DNA of 64,000 nucleotides, taken from Leptobrachium leishanense. Taxonomy: Eukaryota; Chordata; Amphibia; Anura; Megophryidae. Positions 48,401 to 60,400 of the stretch are shown here, one piece after another (the first letter of the stretch is position 1; each line of letters begins with the position of its first letter). The translations under genes were made by a program, and so were the position numbers. The notes below the pieces were generated by a model. It was not told the DNA's origin, made no database searches, and was given only the letters and a program-made list of their open reading frames with translations. The stretch spans positions 79,462,675-79,526,674 of the forward strand of contig CM019064.1 in NCBI GenBank assembly GCA_009667805.1, in the 5' to 3' direction.

Positions 48401-51400
48401 ACATCAGATTTGGCGTCTGTCAATCACGCCCTAAAGTGGAATACTAAACAGGAACGAGAATACTAAATGGCTTTGCTTTTGTGAATGGTGTTGTTTTTAA
48501 TGAATCTGACTTGTAAAGTTGGCTCCATGCTGCTAGTCTGACCTGGTTCTCCCTTTTTTTCCATTTGAAAAGCAGAATTTGAGGCCAGTTAAGCACTGGC
48601 TGTCTGGAGGTGTTTGTTGCTTTGGAGATCCCCCAATGAGCACTAAGGCTGGGTTCACACTTCAGCGGTTTTCAAACGTGCGCGATCGCACTTTTTTTTA
48701 ATGCACGTTTGCGCATATGGAAAAAAACGTGCAAACGCGCATTGCAGCACGTTCGCGGCTATGTCTATGGCCACGAACGCGCTGCTATATGCCCCAAAGA
48801 AGCTCCCGTACTTCTTTGGGCGTCAACGTTTTACAGCGCATTCCTGCACGCTGTAAAACATCCAGGTGTGAACCAGCCCCATAGAAAATCATGGGATTTC
48901 CAGGGTTGAGCATTTTACAGCGCTCAGGAAAGCACTGTAAAACGCTGAGGTGTGACCGGGGCCTAAATGTTTGTAGACCTACACCTTTCCTTCACTGCAG
49001 GTTTGACTGACTTCCGGTTTGCCCCTTTTTAAGCAGCTTGACAATGACCATGGTGTTCAGTTAAATATTAAACACCCCTTGGACTCATAATTTACGAATG
49101 GACTTTCATTTTTACTTGGATTGCAGTGTTTCCCCAGTCTATTGGTAGGTGTGGCTGCAGAAATTGTTCGACAGCATGTTTTATATTTTTGAGCAGCTGT
49201 GGTTTGACAGCAACCCACAGTTGCGCAGAGTTATCTGAATAACTTTGGCATTGTGAAAAGCAGCAGCCTCTGCTTACAATATGGCCAACACTGGGCCATT
49301 ACAATCACGTTACTGCATGGGAACTGTTACTAAGTTTCTACACGAGTCGCTGATTCTGACTGGGTCATTTCTGTTCCTCTGCTTTTTAAGGGCCAGTTAA
49401 TTCCTTGCTATTTCAAATTGTGCTTGACAGGAATTTGCTGTATTCTGCCCTTCAAAGACCAATTGTTTTGTCTGCTGCAGCTCTTGATTTGAAACTGGCC
49501 CCTTTTCCATATGGAGCCGTGCTCCACTAAAGCTTAAATCTTTTCTTTTAAAGCCAACATACTGTTACCTATTTGAAGATTATTCCGACACTTTTTTCCC
49601 CCCACGTAACTCATCTTAGAGCTTTCGAGCAACGACCACCAAATTTGGCACAAACCCTCGGAATGTTCTGTCTTGGCGTGCTATATCTTTTCTAACTGAA
49701 CCGACTTGCGGATTTTCTGTAATGGGGAGGAGGGGGAGGGGGCTTCTGAATATCCAAATTTCCCAAAGACTTTCATTGAGCAGATCAAACCTGACGGCAC
49801 AGTTAAATTCAAGTTGTCGCACAGAGATTCTTCAGCAGGCACCTGATTTTTCTTTAGTGGGAACTTCAGGTCCTTTCCAAAAAAACTTTGTACATTGTTT
49901 TAAAGGGATACTGTTGGGTTAAAATGGGATGGAGTGAAAACAATAGTTTAACATTGAACCCCTTCTTGCCCTCTCTGCGCCTGACCTGTTTCAATCCTTT
50001 AGGTCAGTGGTCCTCAAACCTGTCCTCAGACCCCAACCCCCCCCAACCAGGCCAGATATTGCAGATCACCTTGGGGAAATGCAGACTGAATCCTGCAATC
50101 ACTGAGCAGCAAATCATATCACCTGTGCTGTGCTTCATATCTGGAAAACCTGACCTGTTAGGGGCTTCTGAGGACAGGTTCGAGAAACACTGCTTTAGGT
50201 TGGGTTTTAAAAAATGCAAATCTATTGTTGGTTTTGGCGTCCTGGCCACAGGGGACCTGGCTGCTCCAGGCAATCCAATTTCTCTAAGAAGCCAGAAGGT
50301 ACAAACTGGAGGTGGGATAAAGCCCCCCCCCAAGCTCAGAGCATGAATTGGCCCTCTGAGTGACTCTTTCCCCCCCCCCCCCCCCAATGCGAAGTTTGTA
50401 AGTGTTTACAATGCTTAATTGATAATATACCTAAGTATGACAGGAAGTTAGAATTTTAAGAAAGACTCGGAGGCGAGTATTTTGCATCTCTTTCTTAGCA
50501 TTTATTTAACAGCAGCATAAAAAACTTTAACAGGTAAACTTGCCCCTCCCTTCCCACAGTCCTTTGCAACAAGCACCCTCCCCTCTCTATAAACAGGCTC
50601 TTCCCGCCAAAATGACCCTTTCTTGCGTGCGAGTCATCATCCAACGGGCAGAAGAGCCAAACAACGAGGAAACCATCCAAATGAGACTGGAGAAAATCAG
50701 GAGGCTGTGGGAAGAAGAGGAATAAGAACCATGAACCGGCGAGCAAAACCCAGGGTGGGACCGGGCGGGAAAATGCTCACCTCCGAGTCTTTCTTAAAAT
50801 TCGAACTTCCCGTCATACTTTGATAATTTTCCTATTTTAATTCATGACTCGGAGGCTCCTATTTTGCATATTCAAAGCCTGTCTAGGACCGCAGCCGACC
50901 AATGATCGACAGGCTTCAAATAGAACGTTCAGAAGGTCGATTCCCTGGACCAATCCGCCACCCTCATGAGACCCTCCAACCGGCACCTGACAGCACTGCT
51001 GAGGAAGCCATGGCACTGTGCGTAGAATGCGCTCCAAAAGTGGAGACATCAACACCGGCCGATGCCATCACCCAACGCACCATCTGGTTAGCGAGGTGGA
51101 TGACACCGGGCGATGGGGAATCACATAGAGGAATAAAGGCGAAATGTCCATAGGACGCCAAGCAGCCGTGCATGTTTCATAAGCGCGCAGGCAGCGAACC
51201 GGGCAAAGCCGCAGGCGATCAGCTAACATAGGATAGAAGACTGAGGTAATGGCTGTTTTTGTACGTCGCGAGACGTCAAAACGTACATCGTGCAGAAAGG
51301 AACGCGCCCCAAAATCCAGCGCGCGAACGTCGCTGACGCGTTTACATGAGAGCAAGCAAAACAACATCAACAATTTTGCGGGCAGTTGGCGTAACGACAG

Positions 51401-54400
51401 GTCATCATTATCCGGCCACGCCGTCAGAAAGTTAAGGACCACGGAGACGTCCCATGTGGAAGAATAACAGGGGCGCAGGGGACGCGATAAGCGAATGGTG
51501 CGCAACAACCTACATACCAGGGGATGACGTCCCGCCAGGACCCTTCGGAGGGGCGTAGGAAGGGCCATCTGTGACAGAACGGCTTCAAAGTCCAGGTGGA
51601 AGCCTGTGACTGTTTGTAGGACCCAGGGGTCCGAGGTCAGGGTTTGCCAATTGGCAAGAAATGCGCTATGCCCCCCCCCCACCCGTGGTAAAGTCTGCGA
51701 GCGCAAATGGTGTCTTACCTGGTGGGCGACGAATTTAAGGGGCCACGGAAGCCTCTACCACGCCAACCGTGGGAACGCGAGGGGAAGAATCCCATGTTGT
51801 AATACAGCGCTTCACTGCCTTGCGTTTGCAGGGCAGTGGGAGTCGAAGGGTTGGGCTGTGTTGGTACCCGGTCCTGGGCAGCCAGTAAAGTTCCCCCTAG
51901 CTCTACCGGCCTTTCCAAAAACACACCCCTTGAATACTTTTTTCATGGAGGTCGAGACCTTGTCAAGGGAGGTGAAGGTATTGGCGTATTTGCCCAGGTC
52001 TCGGACGAACTTTTCGCCAAACAGTAGCCCTTGGGCTTCACTGCCGAGATCTGAGTCAGCTTTCTCCGTGAGCTGATTGTCCACTTTTAACAGGATAGAT
52101 CTGCGCCTCTCAGCCGAGATGGCGGAATTAGCATTAGCTAAAAAACAGATTGCCCGTTGGAGCCAGCCCCTCACCATGAAGGGATCCAGGATGTCCCCTT
52201 GGGCTTTTGCCCCTTCCGCAACATCAAGCAGCTTGATTAAGGGGCCCACAGTGTCCAGTAGGCGACCCTGACACTTTTTAAAAGCTTGGTCAATGCCTGC
52301 TTTTGCGGACCAGCCATGGTGGGTGACATATATTTTTGGAAGTCCTTGTCCACTAGGAGTCAGGCAGGTCTTTCCCAGAGTGGTGGGACGTGGGCATTCA
52401 GCTCGCATCCTGTCTCGTGTGGCTTTGTCTAACGGGTGCCGCATGCGGTCGTCCAGCCACTTCTCCATGTGGGGCCTTGGTGACCATGCTGAAGATCGGG
52501 GTTGGGACAGATCCTCAGGGTAGAAGAGGGGGTCCCCTTGTGGGTCACAAATTATCGCCTTATCCCCAGTAGGGGCATAGGTCACCGTGTCTCCCATTTC
52601 AAATAGCTCATAGGGAGCGTGGAGCACCACTTCATCATCCCCGACAGACCATCGGGATCATCTGAGAGGCGTCTTCGTCCTCCCCATCCGCCTCCGCTGG
52701 AGGGGAGTTATCCACCTGTTTGGGCCGTTTTGCAGCAGTAGCTGCTGGTGTTTGGGTAACTGGGGCCCTTTTACGAGGGGGTGTTTCATTAGGTGGTGGC
52801 AGTGCTGCAGGGATGCCAGCCCCTCGAGCAAAGTGCTTTGTCTTCCGCACTGACTTTTTGCCCACCCCATCGGGGGGGCAAAACTACTGCCGGGCTGGAA
52901 GACGGGCCCTCCGCAGGGCTGGAGCCTGGAGTCGCGGGTATGGCAGATTGCTGTAAGGCCTGAACGGCCGTCAAAACCTCTAGGAGGGAGCTAGAGAAGG
53001 TGGAGGATAAATTGGCTACCTCCGCCTTGACTGCCGAGGCAATGGAGGCCTGCATGTCTGAGGATAGCGTCAGGGAAGGAGGGGGCCGGGTCTCCCGCGG
53101 GAGAGTGAGTGACCTGAAGCTCAGCATCGCTGTCCCCCAAACCTTCAGATTCCACCGAGGGAGGAGGTGACTTGCGTTTTCCTTTCGCAGGCATGGTGGA
53201 ACTCGACTGCTCGTGGCAGGCAAACGGCCGAATGAGCTCCTGTGCGCGCGACGCGCCGATCACGTGAGCCGCTGCCGCGAGAGAAGTAGATCCGGCCGTA
53301 ATGGAAGCGCATCATAACCAGTGGTTTTAGAATATATTGAGGGCGAAGCGCAATAGCCGATACTCGGCCGGCGCCCGTGTTTAAAATTGGGACGCCGGGA
53401 CCAGAATACCGACCAGAATGAGGAGCGCTGCGCAGAGGTACTTATCTGGTCACGAGCAGCAAAGAGGGTCATTTTGGCGGGAAGAGCCTGTTTATAGAGA
53501 GGGGAGGGTGCTTGTTGCAAAGGACTGTGGGAAGGGAGGGGCAAGTTTACCTGTTAAAGTTTTTTATGCTGCTGTTAAATAAATGCTAAGAAAGAGATGC
53601 AAAATAGGAGCCTCCGTCATGAATTAAAATTAAAACCACTATGCTCGTGTTGAGTACTTGGCCATGATGGTAGCACTGCTAGATTTTAGTTTTTTCTGTG
53701 TACTGTTTCAAACCTTCAGAAGAATGCACAGGATCTGCCGCACATTTATAAAGTCCTGTTTGCTCGCTTTCACTTGGGCAAGCAGAAATAATGATACACA
53801 GCCAGTTTCATTGACAAATCTTTCCTTTTTCAAGACCTTTTATCAAAGAGAAATAAGTTTATGCTGCGGATGCTGCGAAGGGCTTGTTTGAAGTGAAAAT
53901 ACTGATGTGAAGTTCATCCCTGTGTAAGGCCGGTGTCAGATGAACGCAGTGATCACGTCTGTGTTGCCACAGTTTAACGTTTGTCTTAGCATTGACTCCT
54001 GATCAATAGAGACCCACACAAAGTACGTGTGCACCGAACTGCGCACACAACACACGTGGCAAACGGACGCAAGTTAGTCAAGAACGTAAAACCGCTAGAC
54101 ACGCAGAGTGCACCATGTCTGCATAGTGTTTTGTGTGAGAGATGTCAGACGCAGCGCATTTGCGACATCCAGCACCTTGATGCACAAAATGGCGCTTCAT
54201 ATGCTTTTAAAATTATTTTTCATATTAATTTTGTTTCCAATAATTTCTTTCCCCCCTTCTACGTCAACAAAAACAGACTGGTGTCTACAGTATCTTCCGT
54301 TATGCACGCAGAGTGCGCTCAGACTGCGTTCGTCTGACATTACCCTTAATCTCTAAAATGGGTCGCGGATGGCTGTTTTTTTTTTTCTTCTTGTGTGTGT

Positions 54401-57400
54401 GTGTATTGTGTATATATATATATATATATATAACACTTTGTGGCCTTCATACTTACTTCGAGGTATGCTGTTTCTCGAGGATGTTTAAAACTGCCCCTCA
54501 CATGCATTCAGGCCTTTCAGATTGGATATTTAAGTAGCCAATCACTTAAATACAATAGACATGTGCTCGTGCTGCCATTGGATCCTTGTTTCTGTTGTGT
54601 ATTGGAGGGGGTATGTAGGAGAGATTGACTTGTAACGCTCTTTGAGATCCGCTTTTGCCTCATACATTATCCATATGCAGCCGATGTGAGGTTAGGGCCT
54701 CTTTTGGGCTTCAGCACATTATCTTAAAGGGTGTCCTGACAATTGTCACTAAAATACAGAGGGCTTGGTTGTCATGGCTGACTTTGAGGTGTCATCTAGA
54801 TAGAACAGGAGTCTGTTTTGGCATGTTTTGAGTGGTTAGAGAAGGATCCTGTTTTTAAATGCACTGTATATATTGTGACTACAAACCATACACCAGCTGT
54901 GGTAGATCAATCTGCTTCTGCTGGCTCAGGCTGACCTAGGCATCCTGTATGAAGTGAGCTGGGGAGCAGCAGTAGTGCTGGCATCAACTTATGATGGCTT
55001 TGTTATGGTGCCGAGTTCCCAAGCTGCCACATGTCTGAAATCTGCTATTTGATTACATGGTTCGGTTTTGAGAAATGTCCTGTGTATTACTTTGAAGGTG
55101 GAAAAGGTTAACTAGATTGTATTTTATCTTGCAGGTTGAGACAGAACTGAAACGTATCTGTACTGACATTCTGAATGTACTGGACAAACATCTCATTCCA
55201 GCTGCAACCACCGGGGAGTCCAAAGTTTTTTACTATAAAATGTAAGTACTGGTTATCTGAACTGAATGGAAAATCATTGCAGTAACCTGTCCTGATTTTT
55301 TTTTTTTTTTTTTTTTTTTTTTACGGATGCAGATTTACTTTGTATTCACGTTCATATAATCTAGGTTGGGGTTTTCAGGGTGTGGTGTCTTGAGCATCAT
55401 GTGCTGGTGCTTCCAATTGACATTCTAACATGACTAGAGTGGCCTGCAACTACTATGGGGCAGTAAGCCTTATGCTTCCCTTGGTATAAAATGTTTTTTG
55501 GTGGTGTCGCTGCAAAAGGGTGACATTGGGAGGCTGTGCATAAAATCTGCACTTCAGCTGTTACAATGCATGGAACCAGAGATGTATTTGAGTGGAATTG
55601 CGATCACATCATAGAATCTACGGGGAAAAGTTTAAAGGTAAGCTGCCATTGAGATCTGAGCGGGAACTTGCTGAAGGACAGGAAGTGTGTAATCCAGGTG
55701 TTGATCCCTTGCTTAGTGGTATGTGCTATACCCTCTTGACGAGGTCTAGCAGGCCGGAACTATTGTCGGTGTTGCTGTGTTTCTTGTGCAGATGTGACTT
55801 CCTTTTCAAATTTAATATTAAAGGTTTTAAAACCAAAAAACTTTGTTTCTGTTAACAAAAATATTCACAACAAAAGCAGGCAACTAATTAGGGATACAGG
55901 AAGAAAGGGAGTGGGAAGAATTCCATCCATCTCATAAAATGTTTACAATATAATAAGGCAGTACAAATAAGTATAGTGACCACTAACATTGTAGTTGGGT
56001 CCATAAGTTCACACCTAAACCGAAAAAAGGTCAAATCAAACCTGTAAAGCGTGGCCATTAATATTACCTACAGTATTATCTTCCCTTATGTTCCAAAAAT
56101 ATTTCAACTTTGTGGTAAACGGAGATGGTTGTCTTAATGCCAACTCCTAATCCTTATTTTCAAGTATCATTTGGATGACTACGTCACATGTAGGGGTTGT
56201 GGTAGTTTTCCACTGTCTCGGAATGATAGCTGCTGCAATAGATGTATGTCCTATTATTTTGTACACTTTAAGAGTGTTAAAGATGTGACTTGTGATTTCC
56301 GTCCTGGTGGTCTGATTTGCATATGGTATCGTTTTTGCTGTAATGGCACCATCAAGTTGAGACCAAGTAAGGACTTGCTAGAGGGAAGGCCGCTTGTGCT
56401 CAGTGTTCTCCTAAACTTGTTTTTGTCGGTTTGAATATTATGGGTCTTGATTAGTTCAGCAACTTTAAAGATTTGATCAGAGCACTCTGCAGAAATTGGG
56501 AAAAAAAAATATTAAAGGGTGATTGTGGTTAGGGATGCACCGATACCACTTTTTTAAGTACGAGTACCGATACGTTTTAAAAGTACTCACCGATACAAGT
56601 ACCGATACTTTTCTTTAATGTCATGTGACGCTTTCCAATAAGAACAGACCATATAAAAATGCCCCAGCTCACATGTATATATCCCCCAGCTCATGGATAT
56701 GCCCCCAGCCTCACGCATGGGTATTGCCCCCAGCCTCACGCATGGGTATTGCCCCCAGCCTCACGCATGGGTATTGCCCCCAGCCTCACGCATGGGTATT
56801 GCCCCCAGCCTCACAGACACCCCCCCCCCCCCCCGACGATACTTACCTTCCTGAGCGACGCCGGAAATGTATCCGCGCGTGCGCTCGTTGGAAGGACCCC
56901 AGCCACGACCACGTGGGACCATGTGATCGCGGCTGGGGTCCTTCCAAGGAGTGCACGCGCGGAAACTTTCCCGGCGTCGCTCAGGAAGGGAAGTATGCCA
57001 GAGAGCTCCGGGGCGGCTGTCTGAATGCCGATAGAGCATTTGGACAGCCGCCGCAGCCCCTCGGACGCCGGCTCAATGCTGGCTTCCGGTATCGTGAAAA
57101 ATATCGGGGCACTGCACGAGTACCAAGTACTCCTGCAGTACCCAGTATTGGCACCGATACTAGTATCGGTGCAACCCTAATCGTGGTGCATTATGCAGCC
57201 AATCTCCAGGAGTTCAAACTCCAAGGAACTTTCAAAGGTGCCATTGCATATTCCTGTACAGGTGTTAGGATTGCAAGAGGAGCAGGGGAACCTGCATACA
57301 GGTTTATAGCTAACCCGAATGGCTAAATCTTTACACTTGCCTACTTGGACATGTCACAGAGGAGCCATGACGCATTTCTCCATACACTGCAACTACTTGC

Positions 57401-60400
57401 TGGCTCACAGCTTCTCCAGATTTCTTTGGGAAGCTGGGTACATAGCTCTGAGAAGAAACCAAATTGATATCTACCCCCCTCACACACATCCCTTCAAGTG
57501 CTAGCAAATAAACACACGTATAACATGAAAGATAGGTTTTGGCCAAAGCTGTCCATCCCAGGTATTTGACTTAAGACACTAAACAGAAATGTGGTGATGC
57601 TAGTTAACCTCCCTCGCGGTCTAATTTTTTATTTTTGGCCTCCTGGCGTTATCCAGAGTGGCTCTGTTAAATTTCTATGCAGGAAGCGGTAACCCTGAGC
57701 CACACTCAGGATGCCGCTGGATACATTACCTGTCCCTGCGCTCCCTCGATGCCCTCCGCAGTCTCCTCCGGTGATCGCGACCTCATACTTCCTGGTTCCC
57801 TCCTCGTGAGAAGGGACCAAGGAAGCAAAACACCACGATTGCCGGAGACTGCGGGGGATCAGTGAGGGAGAGCAGGGACAGGTAATGTATGCAGCCAGAG
57901 GGGGGGGGGCTTGGCTACCGCTTCCAGCAGTGAAATTTAACCCCTGAGCCACACTCGGGAACCAGTCAGGGAGGTTAATGGTGAAAAATCCATATTTATA
58001 GATTCTGTCACAAGCAGTAACACCTAGTTAATCAAAGACTTGAATGTAGATTGATTTTTAAGTTTGGCATGTTTCAATTTTGCAGGAAAGGAGACTACCA
58101 CCGATATCTTGCAGAGTTTGCTGTAGGCAATGACCGAAAGGAAGCTGCAGAGAACAGCCTGGTCGCTTATAAAGCTGCAAGTGATATTGCAATGACAGAA
58201 CTTCCTCCAACACATCCCATTCGTTTAGGTCTTGCACTCAATTTCTCCGTCTTCTACTATGAAATTCTTAATTCCCCTGATCGGGCCTGCAGGTAAGTGA
58301 TCTGGCATACTGCGACAGTTAACTGGACGTAAAGTCAGATGTTTAATTGGCCACATGTTTACAGGGGATAAGCATTTGGGTTTTTTATTTTAACTTGTGA
58401 TTTGCATCTGCAGCCTTATTTGCATGTTATACAAATGAATGTATTTTCCGATAGTTTCTTCTAACATTTGTAGTTGGAGGTTTTGTGTATAAAACAGATT
58501 AACTCCAACCTGTTCTAGCAACTTTATTTTAAAGTTCAAAATCCGTCCCCAGTTGAATATTGCCATGCAAAACCTCCATGTTAGTAAACTGGAATATAAA
58601 GTGCACGGCTTCACATTTTTCTCCACTAATGTGCAACAGTTTTCATGACTCTTACCGCATAGCAAGAACTTTATTCAAAACTTTTTTTATTCTGTATTCT
58701 ACAAAGTGCTCTTCAGAGAATTAAAAAAATGCAACGTTTTGATACATGGCTATTAGGGGTCGGCCGATTATTACTACTGGTAATCTGGCCCAATATTGAA
58801 GATTTTTCAGGTTGTCGGTATCGGCTGCTACTTTGCCAATATTCCAATTAACCAGGGCTTTTTTACGCTATTACATGCTGGTACTCCGTATCGGCATGTA
58901 CTAAGTTGAGCAGATGCTACTCTGAGTTGCAGAGGATGTCTGTAGTCCAGCTGTGAAGTTCCACGGCTCAGCGCCGATCGAGTACTTTTCCTACAGGGTG
59001 CCAACCAACATCTTGCATGTCAGCTGCTTCAGGACAAAACCTTGCCCACAGACATCGCACCCACCCACGTTGTCAAAAATGGGACTCTTCCCCTGGTTAG
59101 GAATTCTTTATGGGGGGGGGGGAGAGAGAGCTACAGGAGGTCCTCTAGACCCTCGTATCTTCTGAACCGTAGATGCTAGTGGGTCATGTATCAATGGAAA
59201 GGCCAGAGCATGACGAGAAATGTTATGTAACAAAGAACCAATGATGGTGCTCTGATACAATAATGTGACTTGTATACGAGTATCAGAGCTGCACAGCAAT
59301 ACAATTTTAGTAATGTGTGGTATGAGCGTATCAGAGCTGCACAGCAACAAACATTCATACACACAGCACATTACTGAGTTTTGTTGTTGTGCAACTCTGA
59401 ATCTCTTATACACACCATACATTGCTGTATCACAGAGCTACACAGTAATGTATGGTGTGACTGAACAGAGTTGCACAGCAATAAAACTCAGTAATATGTG
59501 TGTGAGCTTTATTGCTGTGTAGCCATGGGATATGCGAATACACACCACATAGCGCTAGGTGACGTAACTAACAGCAATGCGATTCTTTAACATAAAATAT
59601 TCGCTTTCTAGTAATGACATTTAGTGGGGGTTTTTGTTTGCCATTTTTCTGTGTTCCGGAAAGTTATTTTGCAAGCCCTTTATTTGACAGAAATTGTCTC
59701 TTCCCCCCCCCCCCCCCCCCCTTTCAAAAAAATTTCAATTACAGGATATCAGCACCTGTTAATCGTCCATCTTTCAGACCGATATCGGTACTGGAAAAAT
59801 ACCGGTCTATCCCTAATTGATATATCGAATCAAGGCACACATCTAGAAACCAGGCATGGATTTTAACCCTTTGGCTTCCAAATTTCATATGTGCTCTTCA
59901 GAAGCCTCAGCCTCTTCAATTTATTTAATGTAGCCTTGCAGTCAATTCTTTTAGTTCTCTAGCTTTCTTTTTTTTCCCCCTGACTTTATTCCTCCTGAAA
60001 CTGACAAGCAGCAACTGTTACTGAGAAAAAGATCATGCGCCCCGGCCATACAGGGTTATTAATGGATATTGCTGTCTAGGGACACTAGGCGACATGTTTT
60101 TGGGTATCAATGATGCAGATTCAGAATGTTCTAGATTCTACGCCTTTTTATTTAAATGTTTCTCCATGCTGTTTTTGTAAACGACTGCAATTTGCTAAAG
60201 TGTAATGCGCATAATGTTCTAGTGGGTCGCTGTCTAGATAAGCAGCCTTACTGTGACAGATCATGTCCTTTAATCACGGTTAAGGTCATGTTAATAAATC
60301 AAATGACGCATAAAAGAAAAACTGGCTGCATTAGCCCCGGTCTGTCTTGACTATTTCAGGCTGCCCAGAAACACAACCTCTTCCCATATGATGTAATAAG

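Larger units (their letters stand above)
50435..53640 (-). mobile_element. DIRS-type retrotransposon, internally deleted
   Basis: The element has near-identical inverted terminal repeats of 152 bp (50468-50619 and 53465-53616). Between them, read on the minus strand, are a Gag-like region, a fused remnant of reverse transcriptase and tyrosine recombinase, and an internal complementary region at about 50780-50872. DIRS elements integrate a circular DNA copy with a tyrosine recombinase and leave no target duplication; none is seen. The reverse-transcriptase core, RNase H and methyltransferase-type domains are absent. Confidence 0.9.

Noticed and set aside
51249..52523. Plus-strand open frames across the DIRS element
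   Set aside because: They are shadows of the recognisable minus-strand Gag and recombinase.
56625..57326. 233-codon open frame
   Set aside because: It crosses a minisatellite, a hairpin and the right boundary of a bounded hAT-like element. No coherent protein is visible.
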